The notes: generated by a model not told the origin, from the letters alone. Counted from the stretch's first letter, positions 17,534-26,117 are shown. The stretch: DNA of 64,000 bases from Bin87 sp034423115 (GCA_034423115.1 DAOUJD010000037.1:1-64000), one strand, 5' to 3'. Program-made: numbers and translations.

Positions 17534-18928
17534 CTAGCTGGTCGCCGCCGATTCGGGGTACGTCTGGATGCCGTGCTCGGAGATGTCCAAGCCCGCGATC
17601 TCTTCCTCTTCGCTGACCCGGACTCCCATGGTGAACTTCAGCAGGAAGAACAGGGCGAAACCGGTAACCAGAGGCCAGATCACCACCGCGATGATGCTCA
17701 GGATCTGGGGCAGGAGCAGCGCGGCGTTTCCGCCGACCAGGCCCACCGTGCCCTCAGAGCGCAGTCCACCGGCCACCGCCGAGTCCGCGCCGCTGGCGAA
17801 TATCGCCACGGCGAGCAGGCCCCACAGGCCGGTTACGCCGTGCACGCTGATCGCGCCCACCGGGTCGTCAACCTTCAGCACCTTCTCCACGAAGTTTACC
17901 GAACCCCACATGATCGGCGCGGCGATGGCTCCTATGACCACGGCGGCCCAGGGATCCACGAAGGCGACGGGAGCGGTGATGCCCACCAGTCCGGCCAACG
18001 CGCCGTTACAGGTCAACAGGATGTCCGCTTTACCCTTGGAGATCAGGGAGATGTACAACGCCACCACCGCGCCCGTCGCGCCGGCCAGCAGCGTGTTGAC
18101 GGCGTTCAAGCCGATGTTGTCGCCGGTGTTGATGTTGAAGCCGAACCAGCCGAAGAACAGGATGAACGTGCCCACCACCACGAAGGGCGTGCTGTGAGCC
18201 GCCAGTTCCTGCGGAACTCCGTTGACGAATTTGCCGATGCGAGGTCCGACCACCCAGGCGCCGGCCAGGGCTACGAAGCCGCCCACCGCGTGCACCACGC
18301 CGGAGCCGGCGTAGTCCTGCGCGCCCATCGCGCCCAGGAAGCCGTCGCCCCAGACCCAGTGGCCGTAGATGGGGTAGATCAGCGCGGAGACGATGAAGCT
18401 GTACGCCAGGTAGGTTTGCAGCTTGGTCCGTTCGGCCATCGCGCCGGCCACGATGGTGGCGGCGGTGGCGGCGAACACCATCTGGAACATCCAGTCAACG
18501 TAGTTCCCCTCAACGAGGAAGAAGTTGCTGAGCCCGATGAACTGCCCGGCCGAGGCACCGGTCATAAACGCGAACCCGAAGGCCCAGAAGCCCAGGGACG
18601 CAATGGCGAAGTCCATGAAGGACTTGGTCAGGTAGTTGGTGGTGTTCTTGGAACGGATCAGTCCCGCGCCCAAAAACGCGAAACCGGCCTGCATGAAGAA
18701 CACCAGAGCCGCCGCGACGATCAGCACCACGTTGTCAACGTAGCTCGCCGTGGCAACATCGTCGCCCTGCGCGAAAACCGAGTTGAAGGTTGCCAACACG
18801 CTGATGGCAACCAGACCCACGAAAAGCGCCAGCAGTGTTCGGCGCAGGGAGAAGGGGTACTCTTTAACCGCGGCAACGCCGTGTCTGAGTACGTTGGAAC
18901 TGTATAGAGATTTTGTGGCCGCAAGCAT
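17534..18928 (-). CDS. amt: Ammonium channel (Amt family) with N-terminal leader, copy 2
   Basis: A 464-aa Amt protein with an extra N-terminal hydrophobic segment (about 30-53, ending SVFAQGDD) that looks like a cleavable signal. The eleven-helix channel follows from about residue 65. Asp205 and pore His213 are in DYAGSGVVH, and His363 is in SVHGVTG. The tail (about 435-464) is acidic. It differs clearly from copy 1, so the pair is an old duplication or separate acquisition. The start has GGAGG 8 bp upstream. Its upstream region carries six phased boxes (19017-19092), suggesting nitrogen-responsive expression. Confidence 0.94.
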   Translation of the reverse strand: MLAATKSLYSSNVLRHGVAAVKEYPFSLRRTLLALFVGLVAISVLATFNSVFAQGDDVATASYVDNVVLIVAAALVFFMQAGFAFLGAGLIRSKNTTNYLTKSFMDFAIASLGFWAFGFAFMTGASAGQFIGLSNFFLVEGNYVDWMFQMVFAATAATIVAGAMAERTKLQTYLAYSFIVSALIYPIYGHWVWGDGFLGAMGAQDYAGSGVVHAVGGFVALAGAWVVGPRIGKFVNGVPQELAAHSTPFVVVGTFILFFGWFGFNINTGDNIGLNAVNTLLAGATGAVVALYISLISKGKADILLTCNGALAGLVGITAPVAFVDPWAAVVIGAIAAPIMWGSVNFVEKVLKVDDPVGAISVHGVTGLWGLLAVAIFASGADSAVAGGLRSEGTVGLVGGNAALLLPQILSIIAVVIWPLVTGFALFFLLKFTMGVRVSEEEEIAGLDISEHGIQTYPESAATS

Positions 18929-19016
18929 ACATTTGCCTCCATTTCACCTTTGAGGCGTCGTCTCGTCCGCCTGAGGCGGACTGTGGGCGGCGTCCCGTTT
19001 TGTTGTGACCACCGCC

Positions 19017-19092
19017 ATCGTATGGTCGCCGTGTTAACCGGCGATTGCGCCACAATTAACAAACTGTTGCCTATTGGTTAAATTTTTGTTTC
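19017..19092 (-). promoter_or_regulatory. GlnR-like multi-box promoter of amt copy 2
   Basis: On the minus strand six pentamers lie at exact 11-bp spacing: GAAAC (19088-19092), TTAAC (19077), GCAAC (19066), TTAAT (19055), GCAAT (19044), TTAAC (19033-19037). Ten bases later is TACGAT (19017-19022), a candidate -10. The last four boxes and the 10-bp gap reproduce the layout at the other three sites; the two upstream boxes are extra. Confidence 0.65.
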
Positions 19093-19206
19093 ATTCAAAA
19101 CGAGTTCAGCCGGCCGCGACGCCATCGCATCGGCGGCATACGCTCCGTGCTATCCTTCAATCCCGCCCAACCCGTTCGGATCGGATATGGTGGGAGTTGA
19201 AAAACG

Positions 19207-19620
19207 ATGCCTACGGAAGTGAACCTACAAACATTCGAGGACGCGCTGGCCCGTCTGGACGAAGCACTGTCCGAACGCGCCGCCGATCCCGAGAGCACTT
19301 TTCTCCGCGATTCCGTGATCTTGCGGTTCACGTTCACCTTCGAATCGGCAGTTTCGACCTTACGCCGCTATTTGGAAGAGGTAGCCGCGCTGCGAAACGC
19401 AAACCGCATGTCCCCACGTCGGTGCTTGCGAGAAGCGGCAGACCTTGGCCTGATTGCAGAGTGCGCCGATTGGATGCTCCATGTGGATAATCGGAATCGC
19501 ACTGTGCATGCGTACAGCGAGCCAATGGCCGATGCCATCGCGGCCAACGCGTCCGCCTTCGCCGCAGACGCCCGGGCCCTCCTCAACGCCATGGAACAGG
19601 GTATCGCCGATGGTGGCTGA
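19207..19620 (+). CDS. HEPN-domain toxin of HI0074 type
   Basis: A 137-aa helical protein of the nucleotidyltransferase substrate-binding (HI0074) family, a HEPN-fold group. The RNase-type motif R-x4-H is Arg96 to His101 in NRNRTVHAY. Tyr103 lies where MNT partners can AMPylate HepT-like toxins. It overlaps the downstream MNT gene by 11 bp, the usual arrangement of a HEPN-MNT toxin-antitoxin pair. GGGAG lies upstream of the ATG. It would be an RNase toxin silenced by its partner; that is inference from family. Confidence 0.88.
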   Translation: MPTEVNLQTFEDALARLDEALSERAADPESTFLRDSVILRFTFTFESAVSTLRRYLEEVAALRNANRMSPRRCLREAADLGLIAECADWMLHVDNRNRTVHAYSEPMADAIAANASAFAADARALLNAMEQGIADGG

Positions 19621-19927
19621 ACCATCGTCCGAAATCGACCTCACGCCCGAGCACCGCGCCCAGGTGCTGGACATCATCCGCCGCCGCCTGCCTGACGCAC
19701 GGATCTGGGTGTACGGCTCTCGCGCCAAGGGCCGCGCCCGCCGCTACTCCGACCTGGATCTCATGCTGGATGGCCACGGCAAAACCATCCCCGCCAGGGT
19801 CATGGGCGACCTGGACGAGGACTTCGACGAGTCCAACCTGCCCATCATCGTGGACCTGCATGACATGGCATTGACCGACGCGAGATTCCTCGACCGCGTC
19901 CGCAAGGACTTCCTGCTCCTCGACTGA
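19610..19927 (+). CDS. Minimal nucleotidyltransferase (MNT) antitoxin
   Basis: A 105-aa MNT protein. The nucleotidyltransferase signature GSRAKGRARRYSDLDL gives Gly36-Ser37 and Asp48/Asp50. The third acidic position is in PIIVDLHD. All catalytic residues are present, so it could AMPylate the HEPN partner encoded just upstream. I chose the ATG at 19610, inside the end of the HEPN gene, because it sits close before the fold; longer reading upstream is the HEPN gene in another frame. This contrasts with the degenerate MNT at 33219. Confidence 0.9.
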   Translation: MVAEPSSEIDLTPEHRAQVLDIIRRRLPDARIWVYGSRAKGRARRYSDLDLMLDGHGKTIPARVMGDLDEDFDESNLPIIVDLHDMALTDARFLDRVRKDFLLLD

Positions 19928-20015
19928 CCGTTGACCGTCCGTCCCGGCCAATCCGTACCGTCGTGTATAATCTGCCGAACCCATTCTTTTGAATAACCCC
20001 ATCACGAGGTGCACC

Positions 20016-20864
20016 ATGGCCGAATACGCGCATCCCGAAGCTCTTGTTTCCACCCAATGGGTCGCCGATCACGGCTCGGACGCCAACGTCCGCCTGGTCG
20101 AGGTTGACGTCGATACCTCCGCCTACGAGCAGGGACACATCGCCGGCGCCGTTACCTGGAACTGGCAGAGCCAACTGCAGCAGAACGTCGCCCGCGACAT
20201 CGTGTCCCGCAGCGAGATGGAGGCCCTGCTCGGCGGCAGCGGCATCTCCCCCGACACCACCATCATCCTGTACGGCGACAACAACAACTGGTTTGCCGCG
20301 TGGGCCTTCTGGCAACTCCGCTACTACGGCCACCAGGACGTTAAGTTGATGAACGGCGGCCGCGCCCTGTGGCTGGCCGAGAACCGGCCCACCACCACCG
20401 ACGTGCCCTCGTATCCCGCCTCCAGCTACAGCATCACCACCGAGAACACCGACCTGCGCGCCCTGCGCGACTACGTGCTGCAGGCCGTCAACAGCGGCAG
20501 CCACGCCCTGGTGGACGTGCGCTCGCCCGACGAATTCTCCGGCGCGCTCAACGCGCCGCCGAACCTGCCGCAGGAAGGATCCCAGCGCAACGGCCACATT
20601 CCCGGCGCGGCCAACGTACCCTGGGGCCAGGCGGTCAACGAGAACGGCACCTTCAAGTCCGCCGACGAGCTCAGCGAGCTATACGGCGGCAGGGGCGTCG
20701 ACGGCTCCCGCGAGACCATCGCCTACTGCCGCATCGGCGAGCGATCGTCCCACACGTGGTTCGTCCTCAGCCAGCTCCTGGGCTACGACAACGTCCGCAA
20801 CTACGACGGCTCATGGACCGAATGGGGCAGCATAGTGGGCGCCCCCATCGAGCGCGACGTGTAA
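20016..20864 (+). CDS. Two-domain rhodanese sulfurtransferase
   Basis: A 282-aa thiosulfate or mercaptopyruvate sulfurtransferase-type protein. The inactive N-terminal rhodanese domain (about 8-125) is followed by the active one (about 150-280). The catalytic Cys238 is in YCRIGERSS, the loop of thiosulfate-type enzymes. It would transfer sulfane sulfur to cyanide or thiols. The ATG at 20016 follows GAGGTG by 6 bp; an earlier in-frame ATG at 19989 lacks one. A TATAAT at 19966-19971 is a plausible -10. It is monocistronic and ends before a palindrome at 20890. Confidence 0.9.
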   Translation: MAEYAHPEALVSTQWVADHGSDANVRLVEVDVDTSAYEQGHIAGAVTWNWQSQLQQNVARDIVSRSEMEALLGGSGISPDTTIILYGDNNNWFAAWAFWQLRYYGHQDVKLMNGGRALWLAENRPTTTDVPSYPASSYSITTENTDLRALRDYVLQAVNSGSHALVDVRSPDEFSGALNAPPNLPQEGSQRNGHIPGAANVPWGQAVNENGTFKSADELSELYGGRGVDGSRETIAYCRIGERSSHTWFVLSQLLGYDNVRNYDGSWTEWGSIVGAPIERDV

Positions 20865-20889
20865 CGCCCACTACCAAATATCGACGCAC

Positions 20890-20917
20890 GCGGGGCGGGT
20901 TTGAAACCCGCCCTTGC
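20890..20917. repeat. Short GC-rich palindrome, GGGTTTGAAACCC type
   Basis: A GGGGCGGGTTTGAAACCCGC core with one imperfect arm (CCCTTGC). It lies 25 bp after the rhodanese gene and before a convergent toxin gene, so it probably forms a transcript-end hairpin. Confidence 0.8.
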
Positions 20918-20942
20918 TTTTGCCTGCAATCGTGCCAACCAA

Positions 20943-21284
20943 CTACTCACTGTGCCGTATCTGTATCGTCCAAACGCCGGGCGGCCATTCGTCTTGGATA
21001 GTTACACTGCTGACGACGAATTTGATCTCAGCGGCTATCGGAACGTCATCATGGATTCGGAAAAGGATTACTCCATAAGGCGCCGCCACTCCTAACCGGC
21101 GTACCAACTCACCGTAGTCGTTGTCGTACGTTATCAACAGGCGTGCGTCAGCGCTGGCAACTTCCAGTAGATTCGCGTCCGGCGTTCCTCGATAGATTTC
21201 GTAAGCCCAATGAACATCGTGGTCGGCGGCCCGTAGTTCGGCAACCGACTGTCGCTTCATGTTCTCGTCCGCCAGTATTCTCAC
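20943..21284 (-). CDS. DUF5615 PIN-like toxin
   Basis: A 113-aa protein of the DUF5615 group of PIN-like nucleases. The first strand MRILADENM carries the conserved Asp6-Glu7. DARLLITYDNDYGEL gives the central acidic pair. The partner gene upstream encodes DUF433 domains, the usual companion. It starts with GTG at 21284, overlapping the partner's TGA (GTGA), so translation is coupled. It likely acts as an RNase toxin. Its 3' end faces the convergent rhodanese gene. Confidence 0.88.
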   Translation of the reverse strand: MRILADENMKRQSVAELRAADHDVHWAYEIYRGTPDANLLEVASADARLLITYDNDYGELVRRLGVAAPYGVILFRIHDDVPIAAEIKFVVSSVTIQDEWPPGVWTIQIRHSE

Positions 21285-21829
21285 GACTTCTGCGGCTCAA
21301 CGTTAGCCATCCGGGCGTCGTATTCGTCCCACGACATTCTGGACAACGACGCTCCCGTCGCCTTGTACTTCACGCAGGCATCAACATCCTCAGCCCTTAT
21401 GTGGGGATAACTGTCAAGAATCTCGGATACCGTCGTTCCTCTTTTCAACTCGTTCGTGACCAGTTCCACAGAGATTCTGGTGCCTTTGATCGTCGGTTTG
21501 CCGACCAGTATCGCCGGATCACACACAATCCGCTCCCGCCAATCCGCCACCTTTTCCGGTGTGGCTTTCTCTACTGTCCGAGCCGTTTCCTCGCGGCGCT
21601 GCTGTTCCAGCATCTCCCAATAGCGCCGGCAAGCGTCAACGTCCTCTTCGGTAATCTGCAAGTAGTTGCCGATGATTGCGTCAACGGTATTGCCCCTGCC
21701 CAGCAATTGGTTCACCAGCGCCACGGCAATGCCGGTGTCCCTGATGGTCGGCGCACCGTTCAGCACCGCCGGATCGCACACAATCCGGTCTTGCCAGTCT
21801 GTCCCTTCACTATGATTCGGCGCGGTCAT
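21281..21829 (-). CDS. Tandem DUF433 antitoxin-like protein
   Basis: A 182-aa protein with two DUF433 domains. The first is about 10-70 (DRIVCDPAVLNGAPTIRDTG), the second about 95-160 (ERIVCDPAILVGKPTIKGTR). Each is a small winged-helix-like fold, and single-domain versions are typical antitoxins of DUF5615 toxins. A charged linker joins them, and a tail of about 20 residues follows. The duplicated form could bind two operator half-sites or two toxins from one chain. The gene overlaps its toxin partner by four bases. Confidence 0.88.
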   Translation of the reverse strand: MTAPNHSEGTDWQDRIVCDPAVLNGAPTIRDTGIAVALVNQLLGRGNTVDAIIGNYLQITEEDVDACRRYWEMLEQQRREETARTVEKATPEKVADWRERIVCDPAILVGKPTIKGTRISVELVTNELKRGTTVSEILDSYPHIRAEDVDACVKYKATGASLSRMSWDEYDARMANVEPQKS

Positions 21830-21973
21830 TGTCGTTGCTCCCTGATGTCGCAGACGTGGTAGCTTTTATTGTAACCGACGCAATGGACAGCCCCGCGCTC
21901 CCCGGTGTAGATTGCCTGCCGTACCAACTACCCTGCACCATTCCCCGCACCATCTGGCAAGGAGAGCGCGAAC

Positions 21974-23038
21974 ATGGCCGAATACAACCTGGCAGTTATC
22001 GCCGGCGACGGCATCGGACCCGAGGTCATCGCGGAGGGTCGCAAGGTGCTCGACGCCGTGGCCGCCCAGACCGACGGCCTCTCCTTCCGCGCTACCGAGT
22101 ACCCCTGGGGCAGCGACTACTACCGCGAAACCGGCCGCATGATGCCCGAGGACGGCCTGGACCAGCTCTCCTCCCACGACGCCATCCTTTTCGGCGCGGT
22201 CGGCGACCCCAACATCCCCGACCACATCACCCTGCAGGGCCTCCTGCTGCCCATGCGCCGCGCCTTCGACCAGGCCATCTGCGTCCGCCCCGCCGTCCTC
22301 TATCCCGGCGTCGAGTCGCCCATCGCCGGCAAGCAGGCCGGCGACGTTGACATGGTCATCTTCCGCGAGAACACCGAGGGCGAGTACGCGCCCGTCGGCG
22401 GCCGCCTCTACGCCGGCACGCCCCACGAGACCGTGATCCAGAGCGGCGTCTTCACCCGCCGCGGCACCGAGCGCATCATCCGCGCCGCCTTTGAGTACAG
22501 CCTCCGGCGCGGCGGCCGGAATAAGGTAACGTCGGTAACCAAGTCCAACGCCCAAGCCTTCAGCATGGTCTTCTGGGACGAGGTGTTCGACGACGTCGCC
22601 GCCGACTATCCGCAGGTGCAGACCGAGTCCCTGCTGGTGGACCGCGCCGCCATGGACCTGGTGCGCTGGCCCGAGGACTTCGACGTCATCGTCGCGTCCA
22701 ACCTCTTCGCCGACATACTGTCCGACATCGCCGCCGTGGTCACCGGCAGCATGGGCCTGGCTCCCAGCGCCAACATCAACCCCGAAAAGACCCTGCCGTC
22801 CATGTTCGAGCCCGTCCACGGCGCCGCCTTCGACATCACCGGCCAGAGCAAGGCCAACCCCCTAGCCACCATCCTGGCCGTAGCCATGCTCCTGGAGCAC
22901 CTGGGGGAGACCGACGCCGCCGACCGCGTCAACGCCGCCGCACTGCGCGTGCTCAACGAGCGCATCGCCCTCACCGCCGACCTGGGCGGCGACGCCAGCA
23001 CCCAACAGGTTGGCGACGCAGTGGTGAACCTGCTGTAA
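21974..23038 (+). CDS. Tartrate/D-malate-type beta-decarboxylating dehydrogenase
   Basis: A 354-aa enzyme of the isopropylmalate/isocitrate dehydrogenase family. It oxidises a 2-hydroxyacid with NAD+ and decarboxylates it. The sequence pattern (YYRETGRMMPEDGLD, FGAVGDPNIPDHITLQGLLL and LRRAFDQ-like RAFDQAICVRP) is that of tartrate/D-malate dehydrogenases rather than LeuB. The nucleotide and metal segment VASNLFADILSD is intact. The ATG follows GGAGAG. No leucine genes are nearby, which supports a catabolic role. Three tandem TCATCCTGAGCC repeats follow the stop. Confidence 0.88.
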   Translation: MAEYNLAVIAGDGIGPEVIAEGRKVLDAVAAQTDGLSFRATEYPWGSDYYRETGRMMPEDGLDQLSSHDAILFGAVGDPNIPDHITLQGLLLPMRRAFDQAICVRPAVLYPGVESPIAGKQAGDVDMVIFRENTEGEYAPVGGRLYAGTPHETVIQSGVFTRRGTERIIRAAFEYSLRRGGRNKVTSVTKSNAQAFSMVFWDEVFDDVAADYPQVQTESLLVDRAAMDLVRWPEDFDVIVASNLFADILSDIAAVVTGSMGLAPSANINPEKTLPSMFEPVHGAAFDITGQSKANPLATILAVAMLLEHLGETDAADRVNAAALRVLNERIALTADLGGDASTQQVGDAVVNLL

Positions 23039-23052
23039 GAGCGATGGAACGC

Positions 23053-23109
23053 TCATCCTGAGCCTGCCGAATCATCCTGAGCCTGCCGAATCATCCTGAG
23101 CCTGTCCAA
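23053..23109. repeat. Three tandem 19-bp repeats
   Basis: TCATCCTGAGCCTGCCGAA occurs at 23053 and 23072, with a variant at 23091. The core is the half-palindrome seen at 12245, 31121, 32107 and 36341. It lies just downstream of the dehydrogenase gene. Confidence 0.85.
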
Positions 23110-23366
23110 GGATCTGCTTCAGCCCCCTCGTCAATCGCCCGAACCCGGTCGCCGAAATAGTGACGCCGGCGCCCCGCCGACCCTCAGCGCATGAATCTCT
23201 CGCAAGTAGGGTGGCCGAGTCGTGTTACTCAGCGAACCCTTGCTGATAAAATGGCGCGGAAACGGGAGCATATCAGTGTCATTGGCGGGGTCGCGGTGCC
23301 GGATATGTTCCTCCGCGAGTACGTCCTCAGGAATCATCCGCCGCGTACGCTCGTCCATGTGAAGCA
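23110..23366. other. Intergenic stretch before the ABC binding-protein gene
   Basis: About 255 bp. A 78-codon minus-strand open frame (23131-23367) is present, but it has no motif and its start overlaps the next gene's start, so I do not call it. No clear operator or RNA is seen. Confidence 0.35.
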
Positions 23367-24575
23367 ATGAAATCAGTCAGACTCTTGATTCCCGGCCTCA
23401 CTCCATTGTCAGTTGGCGCGATGTTGATGGTTGCGGTTGTGGGGTTTGCGTGCGTGGACGCCACCGCGGACGAAGCCGGCATTCCGGGCGTTTCCGCAGA
23501 CCGGGTTCTGTTCGGTCAATCCGCCGCGTTCAGCGGTAGAGCCCAGGAACTGGGCGACAACATGCGCCTTGGGATCGAGGCGGCATTTCACGAGGTCAAT
23601 CAGGCCGGGGGTCTGCACGGTCGCACGTTGGAACTCAAAACCTCGGACGATCGTTACGAACCCGGCTATGCGGTTCAGTCCACCAAGTGGCTCATCGAGC
23701 AGGAGGGTGTTTTTGCCCTCATCGGCGCGGTGGGCACGCCCACGTCCCGCATGGCATCCCCGCTCGCCCAGGATGCCGGCGTACCCTTCATCGCGCCGTT
23801 CACCGGAGCGGAATTCCTGCGCGACCCGGCGCTGGATACCGTCCTCAATCTCCGCGCCTCGTATCACCAGGAAACGGAGGAGATTATCGCCCGACTGACC
23901 GAGGACCTGGGGATAACCCGGGTCGGCGTGTTCTACCAGGATGACGCCTTTGGCCTGGACGGACTGGAGGGTGTGCGGATGGCCCTGGAACGTCGCGGCA
24001 TGGAACCGGTCGGGGCATGGAGTTACGAACGCAATACCGGCGCGGTGATCGAAGCTACCCTCAGCATCATAGAAGCCAACCCTGAAGCCGTAATCATGAT
24101 AGGTACGCAGGATGCGGTCGCCACTACCATAAAGCTGGTGAGCCGAGACATCAGCCCGGTGTTCGTGACCGTTTCCTTCGTGGGTGGCAACGCCCTGGCG
24201 AAAGCTCTGGAAGAGGAGGGCGACGGCGTCTACTCCACTCAGGTGGTTCCGTTTCCCGAGGATGGCAGCATTCCGATAGTGGCCCGGTATCACACCGCCC
24301 TGGCCGGTTACAGTCCGGAGGCGGAACCCGGGTTCGTTTCGCTCGAAGGATATCTGGCCGGTCGCCTGGCCATTTTCGGTCTCGAAGCCTGCGGTCCCGA
24401 GCTTAGCCGACAATGCTTTATGAACGCTCTGCACACCTCCGATGTCATCGACATCGACGGCTTTCTGCTCAAATACGGCCCCAACGACAACCAGGGCTCC
24501 GACTCGGTGTTCCTGACCGTCATCGGTCCGGATGGAAAATACCGCCAGGCCGACAAACTGAGCGGCGGAAACTGA
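23367..24575 (+). CDS. ABC transporter substrate-binding protein, branched-chain amino-acid type
   Basis: A 402-aa type I periplasmic binding protein (Peripla_BP_6-like) of the branched-chain amino acid/amide/urea class. An N-terminal hydrophobic signal (about 8-29, MLMVAVVGFAC) precedes the mature domain. A Cys at 29 could be lipidated, although the lipobox is poor. The two lobes follow (SAAFSGRAQELGDNMRLGIE at about 52; GAVGTPTSRM at about 121). No permease or ATPase gene is adjacent, so it is an orphan binding protein here. The ligand is not readable. A terminator hairpin follows at 24664. Confidence 0.86.
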   Translation: MKSVRLLIPGLTPLSVGAMLMVAVVGFACVDATADEAGIPGVSADRVLFGQSAAFSGRAQELGDNMRLGIEAAFHEVNQAGGLHGRTLELKTSDDRYEPGYAVQSTKWLIEQEGVFALIGAVGTPTSRMASPLAQDAGVPFIAPFTGAEFLRDPALDTVLNLRASYHQETEEIIARLTEDLGITRVGVFYQDDAFGLDGLEGVRMALERRGMEPVGAWSYERNTGAVIEATLSIIEANPEAVIMIGTQDAVATTIKLVSRDISPVFVTVSFVGGNALAKALEEEGDGVYSTQVVPFPEDGSIPIVARYHTALAGYSPEAEPGFVSLEGYLAGRLAIFGLEACGPELSRQCFMNALHTSDVIDIDGFLLKYGPNDNQGSDSVFLTVIGPDGKYRQADKLSGGN

Positions 24576-24663
24576 CTGATGAGTCAATTCCGGCCTGCTC
24601 TATATCGCTCGAATCACTCGTGACAACTATCTCTTGCCAGCACGTAGCAACCGGGATTAGGAT

Positions 24664-24696
24664 ACGGGCACTTCCGAACAGGGGTGCCCGTTTTGC
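24664..24696 (+). terminator. Intrinsic terminator after the ABC gene, overlapping the next start
   Basis: Stem ACGGGCAC (24664-24671) pairs with GTGCCCGT (24684-24691), followed by the T-rich TTTTGCTTTTT. The GTG at 24684, the first possible start of the following methyltransferase, lies inside the 3' arm. Confidence 0.75.
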
Positions 24697-25358
24697 TTTT
24701 TGATATCGCGGAGGTCAGCCAGGGCTATCAGCCCATCAGCAGCGTTTGGGAAGGCAGCGATGCGGATTTGATCGAAATCATGTTGCAGTTCTACCCGTCG
24801 ATTAGTCCCGAGCCTATCTTGGACGCCACGTACAACCGGGGGCGCTTCTGGAAAAAGTCGTCAAGGCAAGTTGTGTCGATGGACATCGACCCCAAATTCG
24901 AGCCGATGATCGTTGGCGACAATCGGGTCATGGAAGGAGTGCCCGACGCTGCTTTTGGGACGGTTGTTTACGACCCGCCCCACGTTGGCCCGCAGGGCCG
25001 AGACAAGAGCACCAAGAAGTTTGATGAGGATTTTGGCGCGACGGTAGCGTGCGGAAAAGAGCAAGATTGGAGCCTGAGCTATCTCTACCCTCCGTTCCTG
25101 GACCAGGCTAAACGGGTTCTCAAACCCGATGGTCTGCTTCTCGCTAAGATCACCGATATGGTCAACAGCCATCGCTCAAAGTGGAGCCACTGCGACTTTA
25201 TGCGCATGGCGGACGAGGCGGGATTCACCGTCTGCGACCTTATAGTCAAGATCCGCACGGGCCCGATGGTGTCCAACAAGTGGGCTACCGCTCACCACGC
25301 GAGGAAGCGGCACTGCTTCTGGATAATTTGCCGCAACAGCGCCAGGTGCGAGCGGTAA
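24684..25358 (+). CDS. DNA methyltransferase-like protein of a putative R-M pair
   Basis: About 224 aa with a class I AdoMet fold. A motif I-like strand ILDATYNRGRFW is at 45-56, an acidic strand MDIDP at 66-70, and DPPHVG at 97-102 corresponds to the DPPY-type catalytic motif of amino-methyltransferases (N6-adenine/N4-cytosine). No target-recognition domain is evident. The first start (GTG 24684) lies in the preceding terminator; TTG at 24693 is an alternative, so the true start is uncertain. The gene ends 3 bp before a GIY-YIG restriction enzyme gene, so it most likely protects against that enzyme. It could instead be an RNA or other methyltransferase. Confidence 0.72.
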   Translation: MPVLLFDIAEVSQGYQPISSVWEGSDADLIEIMLQFYPSISPEPILDATYNRGRFWKKSSRQVVSMDIDPKFEPMIVGDNRVMEGVPDAAFGTVVYDPPHVGPQGRDKSTKKFDEDFGATVACGKEQDWSLSYLYPPFLDQAKRVLKPDGLLLAKITDMVNSHRSKWSHCDFMRMADEAGFTVCDLIVKIRTGPMVSNKWATAHHARKRHCFWIICRNSARCER

Positions 25359-25361
25359 TCG

Positions 25362-25931
25362 GTGCGCGCTTACAATCCGCTCAGCGTGGATGAACTGGGG
25401 CGCAATGCGGCCCGGGCCTTGATGGAATATCCCGCCGACGCACTGCCACCGATCGAATCCTTTGATGGCGCTGGGGTATATACCCTACACTACACCGGAG
25501 CCTTTCCTGCGTATGCTGCCATCGGTCTGGATGTGCCCATTTATGTGGGGAAAGCCGACCCGCCCGGGAGAAGACAGGGGCGGAGGCAGGAGTCAACCGT
25601 AGTCCTCCACCGCCGCCTGCAGGAACACGCAGAGTCAATCGAGGCAGCAACCAACCTAGATCTGGCCGACTTTCGCTGTCGTTGGCTCGTGCTTGATCCC
25701 GTTTGGATCGGACTCACCGAGCAAGTGCTGCTGGCGCAGTTTCAACCGCTATGGAACGTGGTCGTCGATGGTTTCGGCAATCACGACCCGGGCGCCGGGC
25801 GCAGGAACCAGCGACGATCCCGATGGGACACGCTGCACCCGGGGCGCGGATGGGCGTCTCGCCTCGCGGATAGGGGCGAGACCGCAACCGATGTTGCATC
25901 CGCAATCGAAGCCCACAGAGAGCGCCAATAA
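25362..25931 (+). CDS. Eco29kI-family GIY-YIG restriction endonuclease
   Basis: A 189-aa protein with the GIY-YIG nuclease pattern of the Eco29kI group. Tyr40 is in GVYTLHYTG and Tyr61 in IYVGKA. Arg85 and His89 are in LHRRLQEH, Glu120 in LTEQVLLAQF, and Asn132 in PLWNVVVDGFGNHD. The catalytic spacing fits the family. A basic C-terminal segment with RWDTLHPGRGWA is also family-typical. Eco29kI itself cuts CCGCGG; whether this one does is unknown. It starts with GTG 3 bp after the methyltransferase gene. The intact active site suggests a live enzyme. Confidence 0.85.
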   Translation: MRAYNPLSVDELGRNAARALMEYPADALPPIESFDGAGVYTLHYTGAFPAYAAIGLDVPIYVGKADPPGRRQGRRQESTVVLHRRLQEHAESIEAATNLDLADFRCRWLVLDPVWIGLTEQVLLAQFQPLWNVVVDGFGNHDPGAGRRNQRRSRWDTLHPGRGWASRLADRGETATDVASAIEAHRERQ

Positions 25932-26117
25932 GCCAGGCATATCGGAGTCCGCCAAGGCTTTGCGACTCCGGAGCCAATCTTAGGATACAGGGCCGTCCGT
26001 TGCCATTCCCGTGCCGGCGACCACCCGGCAAGCGAAAAATTCCGGTATCGCCCCGCGTGTGGTTCGTTGGCGACGGGGTTGCTAAACTACGTTGCCAGAA
26101 CCGGACAGAGGTGAACC

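Noticed and set aside
16610..18907. Long open frame on the plus strand across both amt genes
   Set aside because: It is antisense to two complete Amt genes with intact motifs. Its composition (Arg, Gly, His, Ala rich) is what the mirror of a GC-rich gene gives.
23131..23367. 78-codon minus-strand frame
   Set aside because: No motif or family, and its 5' end overlaps the next gene's start on the other strand.
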